Below, one piece after another: positions 28,436 to 37,130 of a stretch of 42,820 nucleotides of DNA. The translations under genes and the position numbers were made by a program. This DNA is from a virus, in IMG/VR virus record IMGVR_UViG_3300046009_002946, positions 1-42,820 of that record, one strand, 5' to 3'. Each line of letters starts with the position of its first letter. Positions within the stretch are counted from its first letter, which is position 1. The notes beneath the pieces are model-generated. The model was not told where the DNA came from, ran no database searches, and worked only from the letters and a program-made list of their open reading frames with translations.

Positions 28436-28927
28436 ATGGGTTTAGCATCACACTTTGGTCCTTGGAGACTTGGAACCGTACCTAACACAACTGGCACAAC
28501 TGCTGGTACTATCAACAATATGGGCGTCACTGAGGTCACTCAAACTATTACCCTACCTTTCGCGTCAATCAATAGTTCGCTTACTGGTACTGCGTTTGTG
28601 CTTCCAGCAGGGGCAATGATTACGTATTTTAAATTCTACGTTACATCCACATTTAGTGGTGCAACAACAGTCAAGTTAAGTATTGGTGCTACTGACGTTA
28701 CAGCTGCTACTACTGTTACAGGTCCCGCTGCTCCAGCTAATATGACAGCTGCAACTGCCGCTGATGCTGTAACATCTTTGTTTAATAATGTCGGTACTAC
28801 AGATGCGATTGTTACTTATACAGCTACTAAAGCAGCAACTTTAACTACGGGGTCTGTGACGCTTCAAGTTACGTACACTGTTCGCTTGTCTGACGGTACT
28901 TACAATCCAACATCGCAAACTGCGTAA
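28436..28927 (+). CDS. Thr/Ala-rich structural protein (163 aa)
   Basis: ATG 28436 has GGAG 6 nt upstream. The product (starting MGLASHFGPWRLGTVPNT) is beta-rich, low in charge and Thr/Ala/Val-rich, typical of head decoration or fibre proteins. A terminator follows. The start motif is found in similar phage proteins, but no function is known to me. Confidence 0.68.
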   Translation: MGLASHFGPWRLGTVPNTTGTTAGTINNMGVTEVTQTITLPFASINSSLTGTAFVLPAGAMITYFKFYVTSTFSGATTVKLSIGATDVTAATTVTGPAAPANMTAATAADAVTSLFNNVGTTDAIVTYTATKAATLTTGSVTLQVTYTVRLSDGTYNPTSQTA

Positions 28928-28936
28928 TTAGTCTGC

Positions 28937-28960
28937 GGGGGAGTTTACCTCCCCCCTTTT
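28937..28960 (+). terminator. Rho-independent terminator
   Basis: GGGGGAG and CTCCCCC pair around TTTAC and are followed by CTTTT. It separates the protein at 28436 from the next gene. Confidence 0.88.
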
Positions 28961-28976
28961 AAATAGGAGATTAATT

Positions 28977-29270
28977 ATGAGTATGCAATATGATGTCAAG
29001 AGTGCGCATAGAAATACGGCAGGTAGTTTTTACGGAAGTCGAGTGCGGCTTAAAGGATTTGTGGTGGTACCAGCTGCTAGTACAGCGACTACAGTTACCT
29101 TTAAAGATGGTAGTGCTACCGGAGCTACTCTATGTGAAATAGACCTACCTTCTAATACAAACCCAATCCCGTTATATGTACCTATCCCTCAAGAAGGTAT
29201 TGTATTTCAGGATGGGATTTATATGGCTCTTAGCGCGGCTTTAACCGGCGTGACTATTTTTTACGGGTAA
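28977..29270 (+). CDS. Small structural protein (97 aa)
   Basis: Contains YDVKSAHRNTAG, then RVRLKGFVVVP and a C-terminal IPQEGIVFQDGIYMA, TIFYG, a pattern of a small phage virion protein family. Predicted beta-rich. Function unknown. Confidence 0.7.
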   Translation: MSMQYDVKSAHRNTAGSFYGSRVRLKGFVVVPAASTATTVTFKDGSATGATLCEIDLPSNTNPIPLYVPIPQEGIVFQDGIYMALSAALTGVTIFYG

Positions 29271-29273
29271 GCC

Positions 29274-29507
29274 ATGATGGACGACCAAATTAAACTTGCA
29301 GTTCATGAAAACGAGATTAAACACTTGCAAACTGATATGGACAAATTGGTTAAAGATATGGAAGAACTTAAAGCTTCCGTTGCTGATATAAGCAAAACTC
29401 TTTCAGAAGCTAAAGGCGGATGGCACGTTTTAATGGTTATGGGTGGTGCAGGTGCAGCTTTTGGTGGTTTAGTTGGCTGGGCGTTTGAACATTTCTCAGG
29501 TAAATAA
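29274..29507 (+). CDS. Coiled-coil plus membrane helix protein, XhlA/holin-like (77 aa)
   Basis: Residues 8-45 form a coiled coil (heptad Leu/Ile), followed by one transmembrane helix (HVLMVMGGAGAAFGGLVGW). This layout matches XhlA-type hemolysin or holin-like phage proteins. It could help lysis or membrane penetration. Two ATGs are possible (29274, 29277). Confidence 0.6.
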   Translation: MMDDQIKLAVHENEIKHLQTDMDKLVKDMEELKASVADISKTLSEAKGGWHVLMVMGGAGAAFGGLVGWAFEHFSGK

Positions 29508-29508
29508 A

Positions 29509-29784
29509 ATGGCAAAGAAAGCTCCAGTATTAGCAGTAGGTAGAGGGGAGAAGCTCCCCGTCTCTAAGGGCGCAGGTCTTACAGCCAAAGGTCGTGCAAA
29601 ATATAATGCGGCTACTGGCTCTAACTTAAAAGCACCAGCACCTAACCCTAAAACCAAAAAAGATGCAGGGAGACGTAAGTCCTTCTGTGCCCGTATGAGT
29701 GGTATGCCTGGTCCTATGAAAGATGAGAATGGTAAGCCTACACGCAAAGCAGCCTCTTTAAAACGGTGGAACTGCGGTGCCTAG
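29509..29784 (+). CDS. DUF6321-like basic protein (91 aa)
   Basis: Shows GLTAKGRAKYNAATGSNLKAP and RRKSFCARMSGMPGPMKDE, the conserved pattern of small, basic phage proteins (DUF6321). It is strongly basic and lacks acidic patches, so it may bind DNA or be packaged in the virion. ATG 29509 is chosen; the longer frame overlaps the previous gene. Confidence 0.78.
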   Translation: MAKKAPVLAVGRGEKLPVSKGAGLTAKGRAKYNAATGSNLKAPAPNPKTKKDAGRRKSFCARMSGMPGPMKDENGKPTRKAASLKRWNCGA

Positions 29785-30217
29785 TACATCACTCAAACAG
29801 AAAAAATTTATGGCAGCTGCCTCTCACAATCCTAGCTTTGCAAAGAAAGCGGGTATACCAGTAAGTGTAGCTAAAGAGTTTAATCAAGCCGATAAAGGCA
29901 AAAAATTTAAAGAAGGTGGCAACGTGGCTAATCTAAAAAAGTTATTTAAAGGTAAAGAAACCTATAGCGAAGAGCTTAAAGAAGGCAAAGCTATTAAGTC
30001 CGGCAAACTCACTCCACAGCAATATGCTAAAGGTGAGAAAATGGAAGATTCTAAAAAGATGAAGAAAGGCGGTGTTACTCGCGGTGATGGTTGCGTAACT
30101 AAAGGTCACACTAAAGGTAAGATGATGGCTATGGGCGGCTCTTGCTATGCTAAAGGCGGTGTTACTCGTGCAGACGGTGTAGCAACTAAAGGTCACACTA
30201 AAGGTAAAATGGTCTAG
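29777..30217 (+). CDS. Basic virion-associated protein with duplicated TKGHTKGK motif, GTG start (146 aa)
   Basis: The GTG start at 29777 gives the conserved N-terminus PSTSLKQKKFMAAASHNP, found in many phage proteins starting at this point. The C-terminus carries two near-copies of a motif: GGVTRGDGCVTKGHTKGK and GGVTRADGVATKGHTKGK. The same motif closes the next protein and, weaker, a third one. Function unknown; its place suggests a minor virion protein. Confidence 0.78.
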   Translation: MPSTSLKQKKFMAAASHNPSFAKKAGIPVSVAKEFNQADKGKKFKEGGNVANLKKLFKGKETYSEELKEGKAIKSGKLTPQQYAKGEKMEDSKKMKKGGVTRGDGCVTKGHTKGKMMAMGGSCYAKGGVTRADGVATKGHTKGKMV

Positions 30218-30226
30218 GGGATTGTC

Positions 30227-31165
30227 ATGGCAAAAGTAAAACGCTTCAGAGGCGGCGGTAGTTCAGTAGCAGCTGCAGCACCAGAAGATAAAGAGCCTAG
30301 TAGACAGCTTAAATCTAAACCTAGACAGATTACCCGTACTTTAGAAACAGCGGATTCAGGAGGTAAATATCCAGTTAAACCCAGTTCAGTTAAAGCTGAT
30401 ACTGCTGGGGGTAATAATATTATCAAACGCCCTGCATCTGAAGTAATGTCGAAAGCATCTAGAGCAGTAGAAGGTGAATTATCAGGTTCACTACCTAGAG
30501 CAGCCTCAGCGGGCGGAGCATCTGGCAATGTATACGAAGGTACAGCATCAAGAATAGCTAAGTATGTACCAAAAGTAGGTGCAGCATCTCGTATTCTTAG
30601 CGGAGCGGGTATGGCTTTATACCCTTCTGAATTAGGCGATTCGTCTTTATCTAAAAGCGCATCTGAGCAAGCTGTTAAAAAAGGTGCATTTAAACAAGAT
30701 TATTCTGATAAAGACTCTTATACTCCTACAAGTGCACGAGATAGAGCTGCTGACTTAATGGGGCAACCTAAAGCAAAACCAGCAGCACCTGATGTAGAAA
30801 TTAAAGCAGTTGAATCTAAAGCACCTGCAGTAAGCAAACCTGCATTAAAGTCAGGTACTAGTAAACCTAAAGGTCCTACTGAAGGTGACCGTGCTAGAGC
30901 GGCGTTAAAAGAGTTTAGAGATTGGAATGCTTCTCGTGCGCCGTTAGATTCAGATTCTACTAAAGCAGAAGACATGAACACGCAAGGTAAGATTGAAGCG
31001 GTTGAGGGCATGAAAAAAGGCGGCATGACTAAACGTCCACCTAAACCTGCTAAGAAAGTACCAGCTAGAAAGTTTGCATCGGGCGGTAGTACATCACGTA
31101 CATCGGCTTCTAAACGCGGTGATGGTTGTGCAACTAAAGGTCATACAAAGGGTAAATACCTATGA
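30227..31165 (+). CDS. Low-complexity basic virion-associated protein (312 aa)
   Basis: Mostly Ser, Ala, Lys and Pro-rich, likely disordered, with FRGGGSS at the start. The C-terminus ends with KRGDGCATKGHTKGKYL, the motif shared with the preceding protein. It overlaps the next tiny gene as ATGA. Function unknown. Confidence 0.75.
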   Translation: MAKVKRFRGGGSSVAAAAPEDKEPSRQLKSKPRQITRTLETADSGGKYPVKPSSVKADTAGGNNIIKRPASEVMSKASRAVEGELSGSLPRAASAGGASGNVYEGTASRIAKYVPKVGAASRILSGAGMALYPSELGDSSLSKSASEQAVKKGAFKQDYSDKDSYTPTSARDRAADLMGQPKAKPAAPDVEIKAVESKAPAVSKPALKSGTSKPKGPTEGDRARAALKEFRDWNASRAPLDSDSTKAEDMNTQGKIEAVEGMKKGGMTKRPPKPAKKVPARKFASGGSTSRTSASKRGDGCATKGHTKGKYL

Positions 31166-31233
31166 GATTCTCTCGCGGAATGGGGTGCATTAACCCTAAA
31201 AAAGTACCTGGACGAAAAGGTAAAAAGAAATGA
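31162..31233 (+). CDS. Tiny basic protein (23 aa)
   Basis: ATG 31162 overlaps the previous stop as ATGA, and its own stop overlaps the next start. It encodes MRFSRGMGCINPKKVPG and a Lys-rich end. The RGMG-x-INP pattern occurs in similar tiny proteins at this place in related phages, supporting it as a real gene. Confidence 0.65.
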   Translation: MRFSRGMGCINPKKVPGRKGKKK

Positions 31234-31970
31234 CAACATCGGGTACAGCAAACTTTAACCTTGATTTAGGTGACCTCGTAGAAGAGGCGTTTGAACGCTG
31301 CGGACAAGAGCTTCGCAGCGGTTACGATATGCGCACAGCTAGACGTTCTCTAAACTTACTCTTAGTAGAGTTTGCAAACAGGGGTATTAATTTATGGACA
31401 ATTGAACAGTGTGCTGTACCCATTTCGCTTATACCGGGTCAAATTGCTTATGACCTACCTATAGACACTGTTGATTTACTTGACCATGTAGTACGTACAG
31501 GCACAGGGCAAAACCAAGTAGATATTAATATTTCTCGTATCTCTGAATCGACTTACTCTACAATCCCTAATAAGAATGCACGGGGCAGACCGATTCAAGT
31601 ATGGATTAACCGCCGCACAGGAGCAACTTACCCTGACGGTGCAACTACAGTTACTAAAGCTCCACAGATTAATATATGGCCTACACCAGACCAAGGCACA
31701 GTCGAAGCACCTTATTATTACTTTGTTTACTGGCGACTACGCAGGATGCAAGATGCTGGAAATGCAGTAAACACACAAGATATCCCGTTCCGTTTATTGA
31801 ATGCGATGGTAGCAGGATTAGCTTTTTATCTTAGTATGAAGCTTGCTGGCGTAGACCCTACGCGTATCCAAATGCTTAAAGGGGAGTATGAGCAACAGTT
31901 AGACTTGGCACTCTCAGAAGACAGAGAGAAAGCAAGTAATCGGTTTGTTCCACGGATTATGCACGTTTAG
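31230..31970 (+). CDS. Head-to-tail adaptor/tail tube-like protein (246 aa)
   Basis: Conserved block patterns: LDLGDLVEEAFERCG, RSLNLLLVEFANRGINLW, then QIAYDLPIDTVDLL and INIWPTPDQ. They are typical of the tail adaptor/accessory proteins of short-tailed phages that bind the portal. Overlaps the tiny gene upstream by 4 nt. Confidence 0.75.
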   Translation: MTTSGTANFNLDLGDLVEEAFERCGQELRSGYDMRTARRSLNLLLVEFANRGINLWTIEQCAVPISLIPGQIAYDLPIDTVDLLDHVVRTGTGQNQVDINISRISESTYSTIPNKNARGRPIQVWINRRTGATYPDGATTVTKAPQINIWPTPDQGTVEAPYYYFVYWRLRRMQDAGNAVNTQDIPFRLLNAMVAGLAFYLSMKLAGVDPTRIQMLKGEYEQQLDLALSEDREKASNRFVPRIMHV

Positions 31971-31972
31971 TT

Positions 31973-32359
31973 ATGTCAGTTAAATACTCGTCAGGTAAGT
32001 GGAGTCATGCGTTTTGCGATAGGTGCTCTCAAAGGTTTCAGTTAAAAGACCTAAAGAAATTAACGATTAAGACTAAAGTAACCAATATTTTAGTCTGCCC
32101 TTCGTGTTGGGACCCTGACCACCCACAGTTACTTCTTGGGCTTTACCCTGTGTATGACCCGCAGGCATTGCGTAACCCGCGCCCTGATACAAGTTATTAT
32201 CAATCGGGCTTAAATACGTTACAATACCCAGAAGACGGAAGTCGTGTATTTCAATGGGGTTGGGCACCAGTTGGGGGCGCTTCACAGTTTGATGCAGTAC
32301 TTACACCTAATTACCTTGTTGCCATCGCGTCTGTTGGCACTGTTACAATCACAACTTAG
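31973..32359 (+). CDS. Zinc-ribbon virion protein (128 aa)
   Basis: Contains FCDRC and CPSCW cysteine pairs (residues 14-17 and 42-45) and a DPDHPQ...DPQALRNPRPD block, the pattern of a phage structural protein family adjoining tail adaptors. The cysteines likely bind one zinc ion. It follows the adaptor gene by 2 nt. Exact role unknown. Confidence 0.72.
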   Translation: MSVKYSSGKWSHAFCDRCSQRFQLKDLKKLTIKTKVTNILVCPSCWDPDHPQLLLGLYPVYDPQALRNPRPDTSYYQSGLNTLQYPEDGSRVFQWGWAPVGGASQFDAVLTPNYLVAIASVGTVTITT

Positions 32360-32368
32360 AGAACTACC

Positions 32369-32506
32369 ATGACAGGCAAAATTAAAACAGAACCTACTCC
32401 TAAAGTAGCAGGCTATCCACAGACAGGCATTAAAACGTCTGGTGTTAAAACTCGTGGAAACGGCGCTGCAACGAAAGGTAAAATCGCACGCGGACCGATG
32501 GCATAA
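32369..32506 (+). CDS. Tiny basic protein ending ATKGKIARGPMA (45 aa)
   Basis: ATG 32369 to TAA 32506. It contains GIKTSGVKTRGNGAATKGK and the end ARGPMA, a pattern of tiny conserved phage proteins. It resembles the TRGDG-x-x-TKG motif of the proteins at 29777 and 30227, so may interact with the same partner. Function unknown. Confidence 0.68.
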   Translation: MTGKIKTEPTPKVAGYPQTGIKTSGVKTRGNGAATKGKIARGPMA

Positions 32507-32509
32507 GCT

Positions 32510-33172
32510 ATGACTTACGCAGAACTGGCAGCAGCAATTCAAGATTATGTGGAGAATACGTTCTCCACAACGCAGATTGATGTCTTTATTAAAGAGGCTG
32601 AACAACGCATATACAATTCAATACAGCTTCCAGACTTGCGTAAAAACGTCACGGGTATAGTTACCCTACACAATAAATACCTGCAATGTCCGGGTGACTT
32701 TTTATCGGCTTACTCTATTGCGGTTATTGACCCTACATCCGGTGAGTACACCTACCTTTTAAACAAAGACGTTAACTTCATTCGCGAAGCTTACCCAAGC
32801 CCAACAAGTTATGGGACGCCTAAGTATTATGCTATCTTTGGACCGCAGTCTAATGATATAAACGAATTGACGTTTATCTTAGGGCCTACACCTGATGTGC
32901 AGTATGAAACAGAGCTTCACTACTTCTACTACCCGCCTTCTATTACAAGTGAAGAGTCTGGCGGTAATACATGGTTAGGTGAAAACTTTGACTCTGCGTT
33001 GCTATACGGTTCTATATTAGAAGCGTATACGTATTTAAAAGGTGATGCAGATATTATGACAAACTACCGTCAACGCTACGAAGAAGCTATGAACTTACTC
33101 AATACATTAGCTACGGGCAAAGACAGAGGCGATGCGTACCGTAACGGTCAAGCAAGGATACCTGTTAGATGA
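32510..33172 (+). CDS. Tail adaptor, P22 gp4-like (220 aa)
   Basis: Starts MTYAELAAAIQDYVEN with IKEAEQRIYNSIQLPDLR and later ETELHYFYYPPSI, the usual pattern of the P22-like tail accessory factor that attaches to the portal. The N-terminal helical part and beta-rich middle agree. It overlaps the next gene by 4 nt. Confidence 0.78.
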   Translation: MTYAELAAAIQDYVENTFSTTQIDVFIKEAEQRIYNSIQLPDLRKNVTGIVTLHNKYLQCPGDFLSAYSIAVIDPTSGEYTYLLNKDVNFIREAYPSPTSYGTPKYYAIFGPQSNDINELTFILGPTPDVQYETELHYFYYPPSITSEESGGNTWLGENFDSALLYGSILEAYTYLKGDADIMTNYRQRYEEAMNLLNTLATGKDRGDAYRNGQARIPVR

Positions 33173-33585
33173 TAGTACAAGGCCAAACAACTAGCTTTAA
33201 AGAAGAGCTTTACGAGGCTATCCATAATTTCACTACGGATACGTTTAAAATTGCTTTGTACACCGCTAACGCTACGCTGAATCAAGATACTATTGCGTAT
33301 ACTGCTACAGGTGAGATTACGGGCACTGGATATACAGCAGGCGGTAAAGCATTAGTAGCTCCAACAGTAAATGCGTCTGATGGTACGGCATACATTAGTT
33401 TTAATAATATCTCGTGGACTTCAGCAAGTTTCACAGTACGTGGCGCGTTGATATATAATAGCTCTAAAGCTAATCGCTCTGTTGCTGTACTGGATTTTGG
33501 TAGCGATAAGGTAACAACCTCAACTTTTACAATAACTTTTCCAGCGAACACAAGCACTTCAGCTATCATTCGCTCATCCAATTAG
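33169..33585 (+). CDS. Small beta-rich tail/virion protein (138 aa)
   Basis: Contains SFKEELYEAIHNFTTDTFKI and ALYTANATLNQDT, then a Thr/Ser-rich beta domain with ARGALIYNSS-like patterns. Similar proteins occur next to P22-like tail adaptors. Probably a tail or decoration protein. Confidence 0.7.
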   Translation: MIVQGQTTSFKEELYEAIHNFTTDTFKIALYTANATLNQDTIAYTATGEITGTGYTAGGKALVAPTVNASDGTAYISFNNISWTSASFTVRGALIYNSSKANRSVAVLDFGSDKVTTSTFTITFPANTSTSAIIRSSN

Positions 33586-33594
33586 GTAAACAAT

Positions 33595-34149
33595 ATGCAC
33601 TCAGAAAAAGTAGATGCTCAAGACTCCACAGGTGTAAATCTTATTCGAGGTGGAGAAGCTGACGAGCAAATTCAAATTACAGGTCACTATGACGTTAAAT
33701 GCCTTGACGCTGACGGTAATGTGAAGTGGGAAGACAATATTAAAAATTTAGTAGTGACTGTGGGTAAAAACGATTTACTTGATAAGTATTTTGCAGGTTC
33801 TGCCTATACAGCAGCTTGGTATATGGGGCTAGTTGACGGCGCATCTTCGCCTACTTATGCGGCTGGAGATACTTTAGCTTCTCATGCGGGATGGACTGAA
33901 AGTACAGCATACTCAGGGTCTAACCGTATTGCCACTACATTTGGTACAGCTTCTGCAGGTTCACTGACTTCTAATTCGGCATCCTTTAGTATTAATGCTT
34001 CAGCTACTATCGCAGGAGCTTTGATGTGCCAAACTCAAGTACGAGCTACAACAACAGGCATTTTGTATTCAGCAGGTAACTTTACTGGTGGAAACCGCAC
34101 GGTAGTATCTGGAGATACAATCGTAGTTACATACACAGCAAGTGCATAG
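33595..34149 (+). CDS. Conserved virion protein (184 aa)
   Basis: Shows the HYDVKCLDADGNVKWEDNIKN block, then LVDGASSPTYAAGDT and SHAGWTE, a family common in tail regions of aquatic phages. Predicted beta-rich and likely part of the tail or capsid surface. Function not established. Confidence 0.7.
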   Translation: MHSEKVDAQDSTGVNLIRGGEADEQIQITGHYDVKCLDADGNVKWEDNIKNLVVTVGKNDLLDKYFAGSAYTAAWYMGLVDGASSPTYAAGDTLASHAGWTESTAYSGSNRIATTFGTASAGSLTSNSASFSINASATIAGALMCQTQVRATTTGILYSAGNFTGGNRTVVSGDTIVVTYTASA

Positions 34150-34156
34150 GTGAAAC

Positions 34157-34609
34157 ATGGCTTTAGTTTTAGCAGATAGAGTTAAAGAAACAACTACTTC
34201 AACAGGTACTACTGCTATTACTTTAGCGGGTGCCGCTACAGGATTTCAAACATTTTTAGCTGCTATCGGTAACGCAAATACCACTTATTACACTATAGCA
34301 GACCAGACAGGTACTAACTGGGAAGTAGGTATCGGCACTTACACAAGCGCTGGAAATACGTTAAGTCGAGATACGGTGTTAGCATCAAGTAATTCGGGTA
34401 GTTTAGTTACATTTACTGCGGGTACTAAAGATGTGTTTGTTACCTACCCTGCTGAAAGGGCTGTTTATATTGGTGGGACATTCTCCCTTGTTGCGGGAAC
34501 CAATGTAACCATTAGCGGCACATGGCCTAACCAAACTGTTAATTCTACAGGCGGTGGTGGTGGCGGTACTACTGGTTTTGAACAAACTTTCCTTTTAATG
34601 GGTGCATAA
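34157..34609 (+). CDS. Tail fibre-type protein (150 aa)
   Basis: Starts MALVLADRVKETTTSTGT and contains GFQTFLAAIGN, then a Gly-rich linker (GGGGGGTTG). This N-terminus is typical of phage structural proteins near tail fibres. Probably a trimeric attachment protein. It ends directly before the next start. Confidence 0.68.
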   Translation: MALVLADRVKETTTSTGTTAITLAGAATGFQTFLAAIGNANTTYYTIADQTGTNWEVGIGTYTSAGNTLSRDTVLASSNSGSLVTFTAGTKDVFVTYPAERAVYIGGTFSLVAGTNVTISGTWPNQTVNSTGGGGGGTTGFEQTFLLMGA

Positions 34610-34936
34610 ATGGCAACAACATATAAAGTCTTAGGACAATCTAATCCAGCGGCTACAACAGCGACAACGCTCTATACCGTACCTTCTGCAACGTCTGCTG
34701 TGTGCAGTACGCTTATTATTACAGCTCTCGGTGCAAGTACGACATTTAGAGTAGCAGTCAGACCGGCTGGCGCAGCTTTAGCAAATCAGCATTATATTAT
34801 TTACGATGCTCCAGTTAACCAATATGACGCAGTGTTTTTTACATTGGGTATCACGCTTGCAACCACTGATGTAGTAACCGTGTATGCAGGTAGTGCTAAC
34901 GTGACATTTTCATTGTACGGTTCGGAGTTAACCTAA
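34610..34936 (+). CDS. Small beta-rich protein (108 aa)
   Basis: A Thr/Ala-rich sequence with the pattern GQSNPAATTATTLYTVP, then VTVYAGSANVTFSLYG, similar to small phage head-fibre or tail proteins. The start touches the previous stop. Exact role unknown. Confidence 0.62.
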   Translation: MATTYKVLGQSNPAATTATTLYTVPSATSAVCSTLIITALGASTTFRVAVRPAGAALANQHYIIYDAPVNQYDAVFFTLGITLATTDVVTVYAGSANVTFSLYGSELT

Positions 34937-36948
34937 TGTCTGCCGGTAGAATAAGCTCAAAGCTGGCAAGCACAAAGAACCTTGGTAATCAACCAACACC
35001 TTGGGTTCGCGATCCTAACTGGACTACACTTCCTGATATTACAGGGCAACAAAAGTTTGTTGGCCTATATGCTATTTTTGAAGAATCTAATTATATTGCT
35101 TTGTCTGCAACCACATCAGCAGGGACTTATACGGTTGATTGGGGTGATGGCTCGTCTACTGTAGCAATAGCATCTGGGACACAAGCTAACTATTTGTATG
35201 ACTATGCAACGGTATCAGGTTCGCCTATCACGCATAATGGATTGACGTATAAACAAGTTATTGTAACGGTAACAGCGACAACAGCTAATTTAACAGGTGT
35301 AAATTTAAATTTAAAAAATACTGCAACAGGATTAACAACAGGGTACGGTACCGGATGGCTTGATATAGCAGTTAATGGAACAAACTTAACAAGTATAACT
35401 ATAGCGGGATCAACAAATAACGTCACGCATAGGTTATTAGAGTCAGCTACAATAGGTCAGCACTCGGCATCTTTTGTTGATTACTCATATATGTTTAGCG
35501 CATGTACAAATTTACAAAATGTCAGTATATCGTCATCATCGAGTGTTGTTACAAATATGAGTAGTATGTTTTCTAGTTGCACAGCATTAACGACAGTACC
35601 GTTATTCAATACAGCGGCTGTTACAAATATGAGTAGTATGTTTTCTAGTTGCACAGCATTAACAACAGTACCGTTATTCAATACAGCGGCTGTTACAAGT
35701 ATGAGCAGTATGTTCAACAATTGCAGTTCCTTAACAACAGTACCGCTATTCAATACAGCGGCTGTTACAAGTATGAGCAGTATGTTCAACAATTGCAGTT
35801 CCTTAACAACAGTACCGCTATTCAATACAGCGGCTGTTAACACTATGAGCAGTATGTTCAATGGTTGCGCAGCATTAACGACAGTACCGCTATTCAATAC
35901 AGCGGCTGTTACAAGTATGGGCAGTATGTTCAATGGTTGCGCAGCATTAACGACAGTACCGCTATTCAATACAGCTTCTGTTACGGCTACTATGCTCAGT
36001 ATGTTTTCTGGTTGCACATCATTAACAACAGTACCGCTATTTAATATAGTCGCTGCTACAAATATGACTAGTATGTTTCAAAATTGCACATCATTAACAA
36101 CAGTACCGCTATTCAATACAGCTTCTGTTAACACTATGAGCAGTATGTTCAACAATTGCAGTTCCTTAACAACAGTACCGCTATTCAATACAGCTTCTGT
36201 TAACACTATGAGCAGTATATTCAATGGTTGTTCAAGTTTAACATCTTTACCAGCATTAAATGCGGCATCATTATTATCCTTAACCACTATGTTTTCAACA
36301 TGTGCAAGCCTGACCAAAATAGCGATGACAGGATTTAAGTACACTTTTTCTGTCGCAGGACTAAAACTATCACGAGTGGCGTTAGAACTTTTGTTTTCAA
36401 ATTTAGGTATCGGTACATCCCAAACGCTGACGATTACATCAAATCCCGGTGCAGATACAGCCGTTAGTTTTACATTAAGAGCAACAACAGCTCAATCAAC
36501 TACTATTTTAATGGCTTCAACAACTGGACTTTCAACAGGTATGTCAATAAGTGGTACAGGCACAGGGATTACAACAGGCGCACCCGTGACGTTTCAAGAT
36601 GCAGGAGATACGGTGACACTCGCAAATCACGGTATGTCTAATGACGATATGATTTCATTTTCAGTAATTACAACGACTACAGGAATTGTAATCAACACCA
36701 TTTATTATATTATCAGCGCAACAACAAACACATTCCAAGTAGCATCTACTTTAGGCGGTGCAGCGTTACCGTTAACAACAAATGGCTCTGGCACAATGAA
36801 GTATAATGCAAAAATTGTAACGATTAACACCAATATATCGGTTGTTTTAGATAGACCTGCTGCTACTACAGTAGCCTCAACAACACTAGCATTTAGAGTC
36901 CTTAATACAGCACAAGCCAGATTGCGTGGTTGGACAATTTCGGGGTAA
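34936..36948 (+). CDS. BspA-type (DUF285) repeat adhesin (670 aa)
   Basis: Probable receptor-binding protein. Residues 40-90 (TYTVDWGDGSS) resemble a PKD-like domain. Residues 208-448 hold ten repeats of about 24 residues, each of the type MSSMFSSCTALTTVPLFNT, matching BspA/DUF285 leucine-rich-like repeats known from surface proteins of Mycoplasma and other bacteria. The C-terminal part is beta-rich. The DNA of the repeats is highly similar (see repeat entry), suggesting recent duplication and exchange. Confidence 0.85.
   Translation: MSAGRISSKLASTKNLGNQPTPWVRDPNWTTLPDITGQQKFVGLYAIFEESNYIALSATTSAGTYTVDWGDGSSTVAIASGTQANYLYDYATVSGSPITHNGLTYKQVIVTVTATTANLTGVNLNLKNTATGLTTGYGTGWLDIAVNGTNLTSITIAGSTNNVTHRLLESATIGQHSASFVDYSYMFSACTNLQNVSISSSSSVVTNMSSMFSSCTALTTVPLFNTAAVTNMSSMFSSCTALTTVPLFNTAAVTSMSSMFNNCSSLTTVPLFNTAAVTSMSSMFNNCSSLTTVPLFNTAAVNTMSSMFNGCAALTTVPLFNTAAVTSMGSMFNGCAALTTVPLFNTASVTATMLSMFSGCTSLTTVPLFNIVAATNMTSMFQNCTSLTTVPLFNTASVNTMSSMFNNCSSLTTVPLFNTASVNTMSSIFNGCSSLTSLPALNAASLLSLTTMFSTCASLTKIAMTGFKYTFSVAGLKLSRVALELLFSNLGIGTSQTLTITSNPGADTAVSFTLRATTAQSTTILMASTTGLSTGMSISGTGTGITTGAPVTFQDAGDTVTLANHGMSNDDMISFSVITTTTGIVINTIYYIISATTNTFQVASTLGGAALPLTTNGSGTMKYNAKIVTINTNISVVLDRPAATTVASTTLAFRVLNTAQARLRGWTISG
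35557..36279 (+). repeat. 72-bp tandem repeats (10 units) in adhesin gene
   Basis: Ten in-frame units begin at 35557, 35629, 35701, 35773, 35845, 35917, 35992, 36064, 36136 and 36208; unit 6 is 75 bp. Several units (for example 3 and 4, and the first part of 9) are almost identical, while others combine the same variants differently, a mosaic pattern. Confidence 0.9.
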
Positions 36949-36950
36949 TT

Positions 36951-37130
36951 ATGAGCTTTTTTAAAATAGACGGTGATTTGCTTGAAGCGCCAAACTCGGT
37001 ATTTGGTGCAGACTATTTACTGCTTGCAGACCACAAAGAAGACTACACATTACCTGTAGAAGGTTGGTATTGGTTTGACAGTGAAGATGAAGCAAGAGTG
37101 TTTTTTAATTTACCTAAAGTGATTGAGTGA
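36951..37130 (+). CDS. Small acidic conserved protein (59 aa)
   Basis: ATG 36951 lies 3 nt after the adhesin stop. The product (MSFFKIDGDLLEAPNSVFG, then VEGWYWFDSEDEARVFF) resembles small proteins found beside phage tail fibre genes, possibly chaperone-like. It overlaps the next start. Confidence 0.68.
   Translation: MSFFKIDGDLLEAPNSVFGADYLLLADHKEDYTLPVEGWYWFDSEDEARVFFNLPKVIE

Noticed and set aside
35481-36017. Long minus-strand frame of 178 codons opposite the adhesin repeats.
   Set aside because: It is the mirror of the tandem repeats and has no ribosome binding site or homology of its own.
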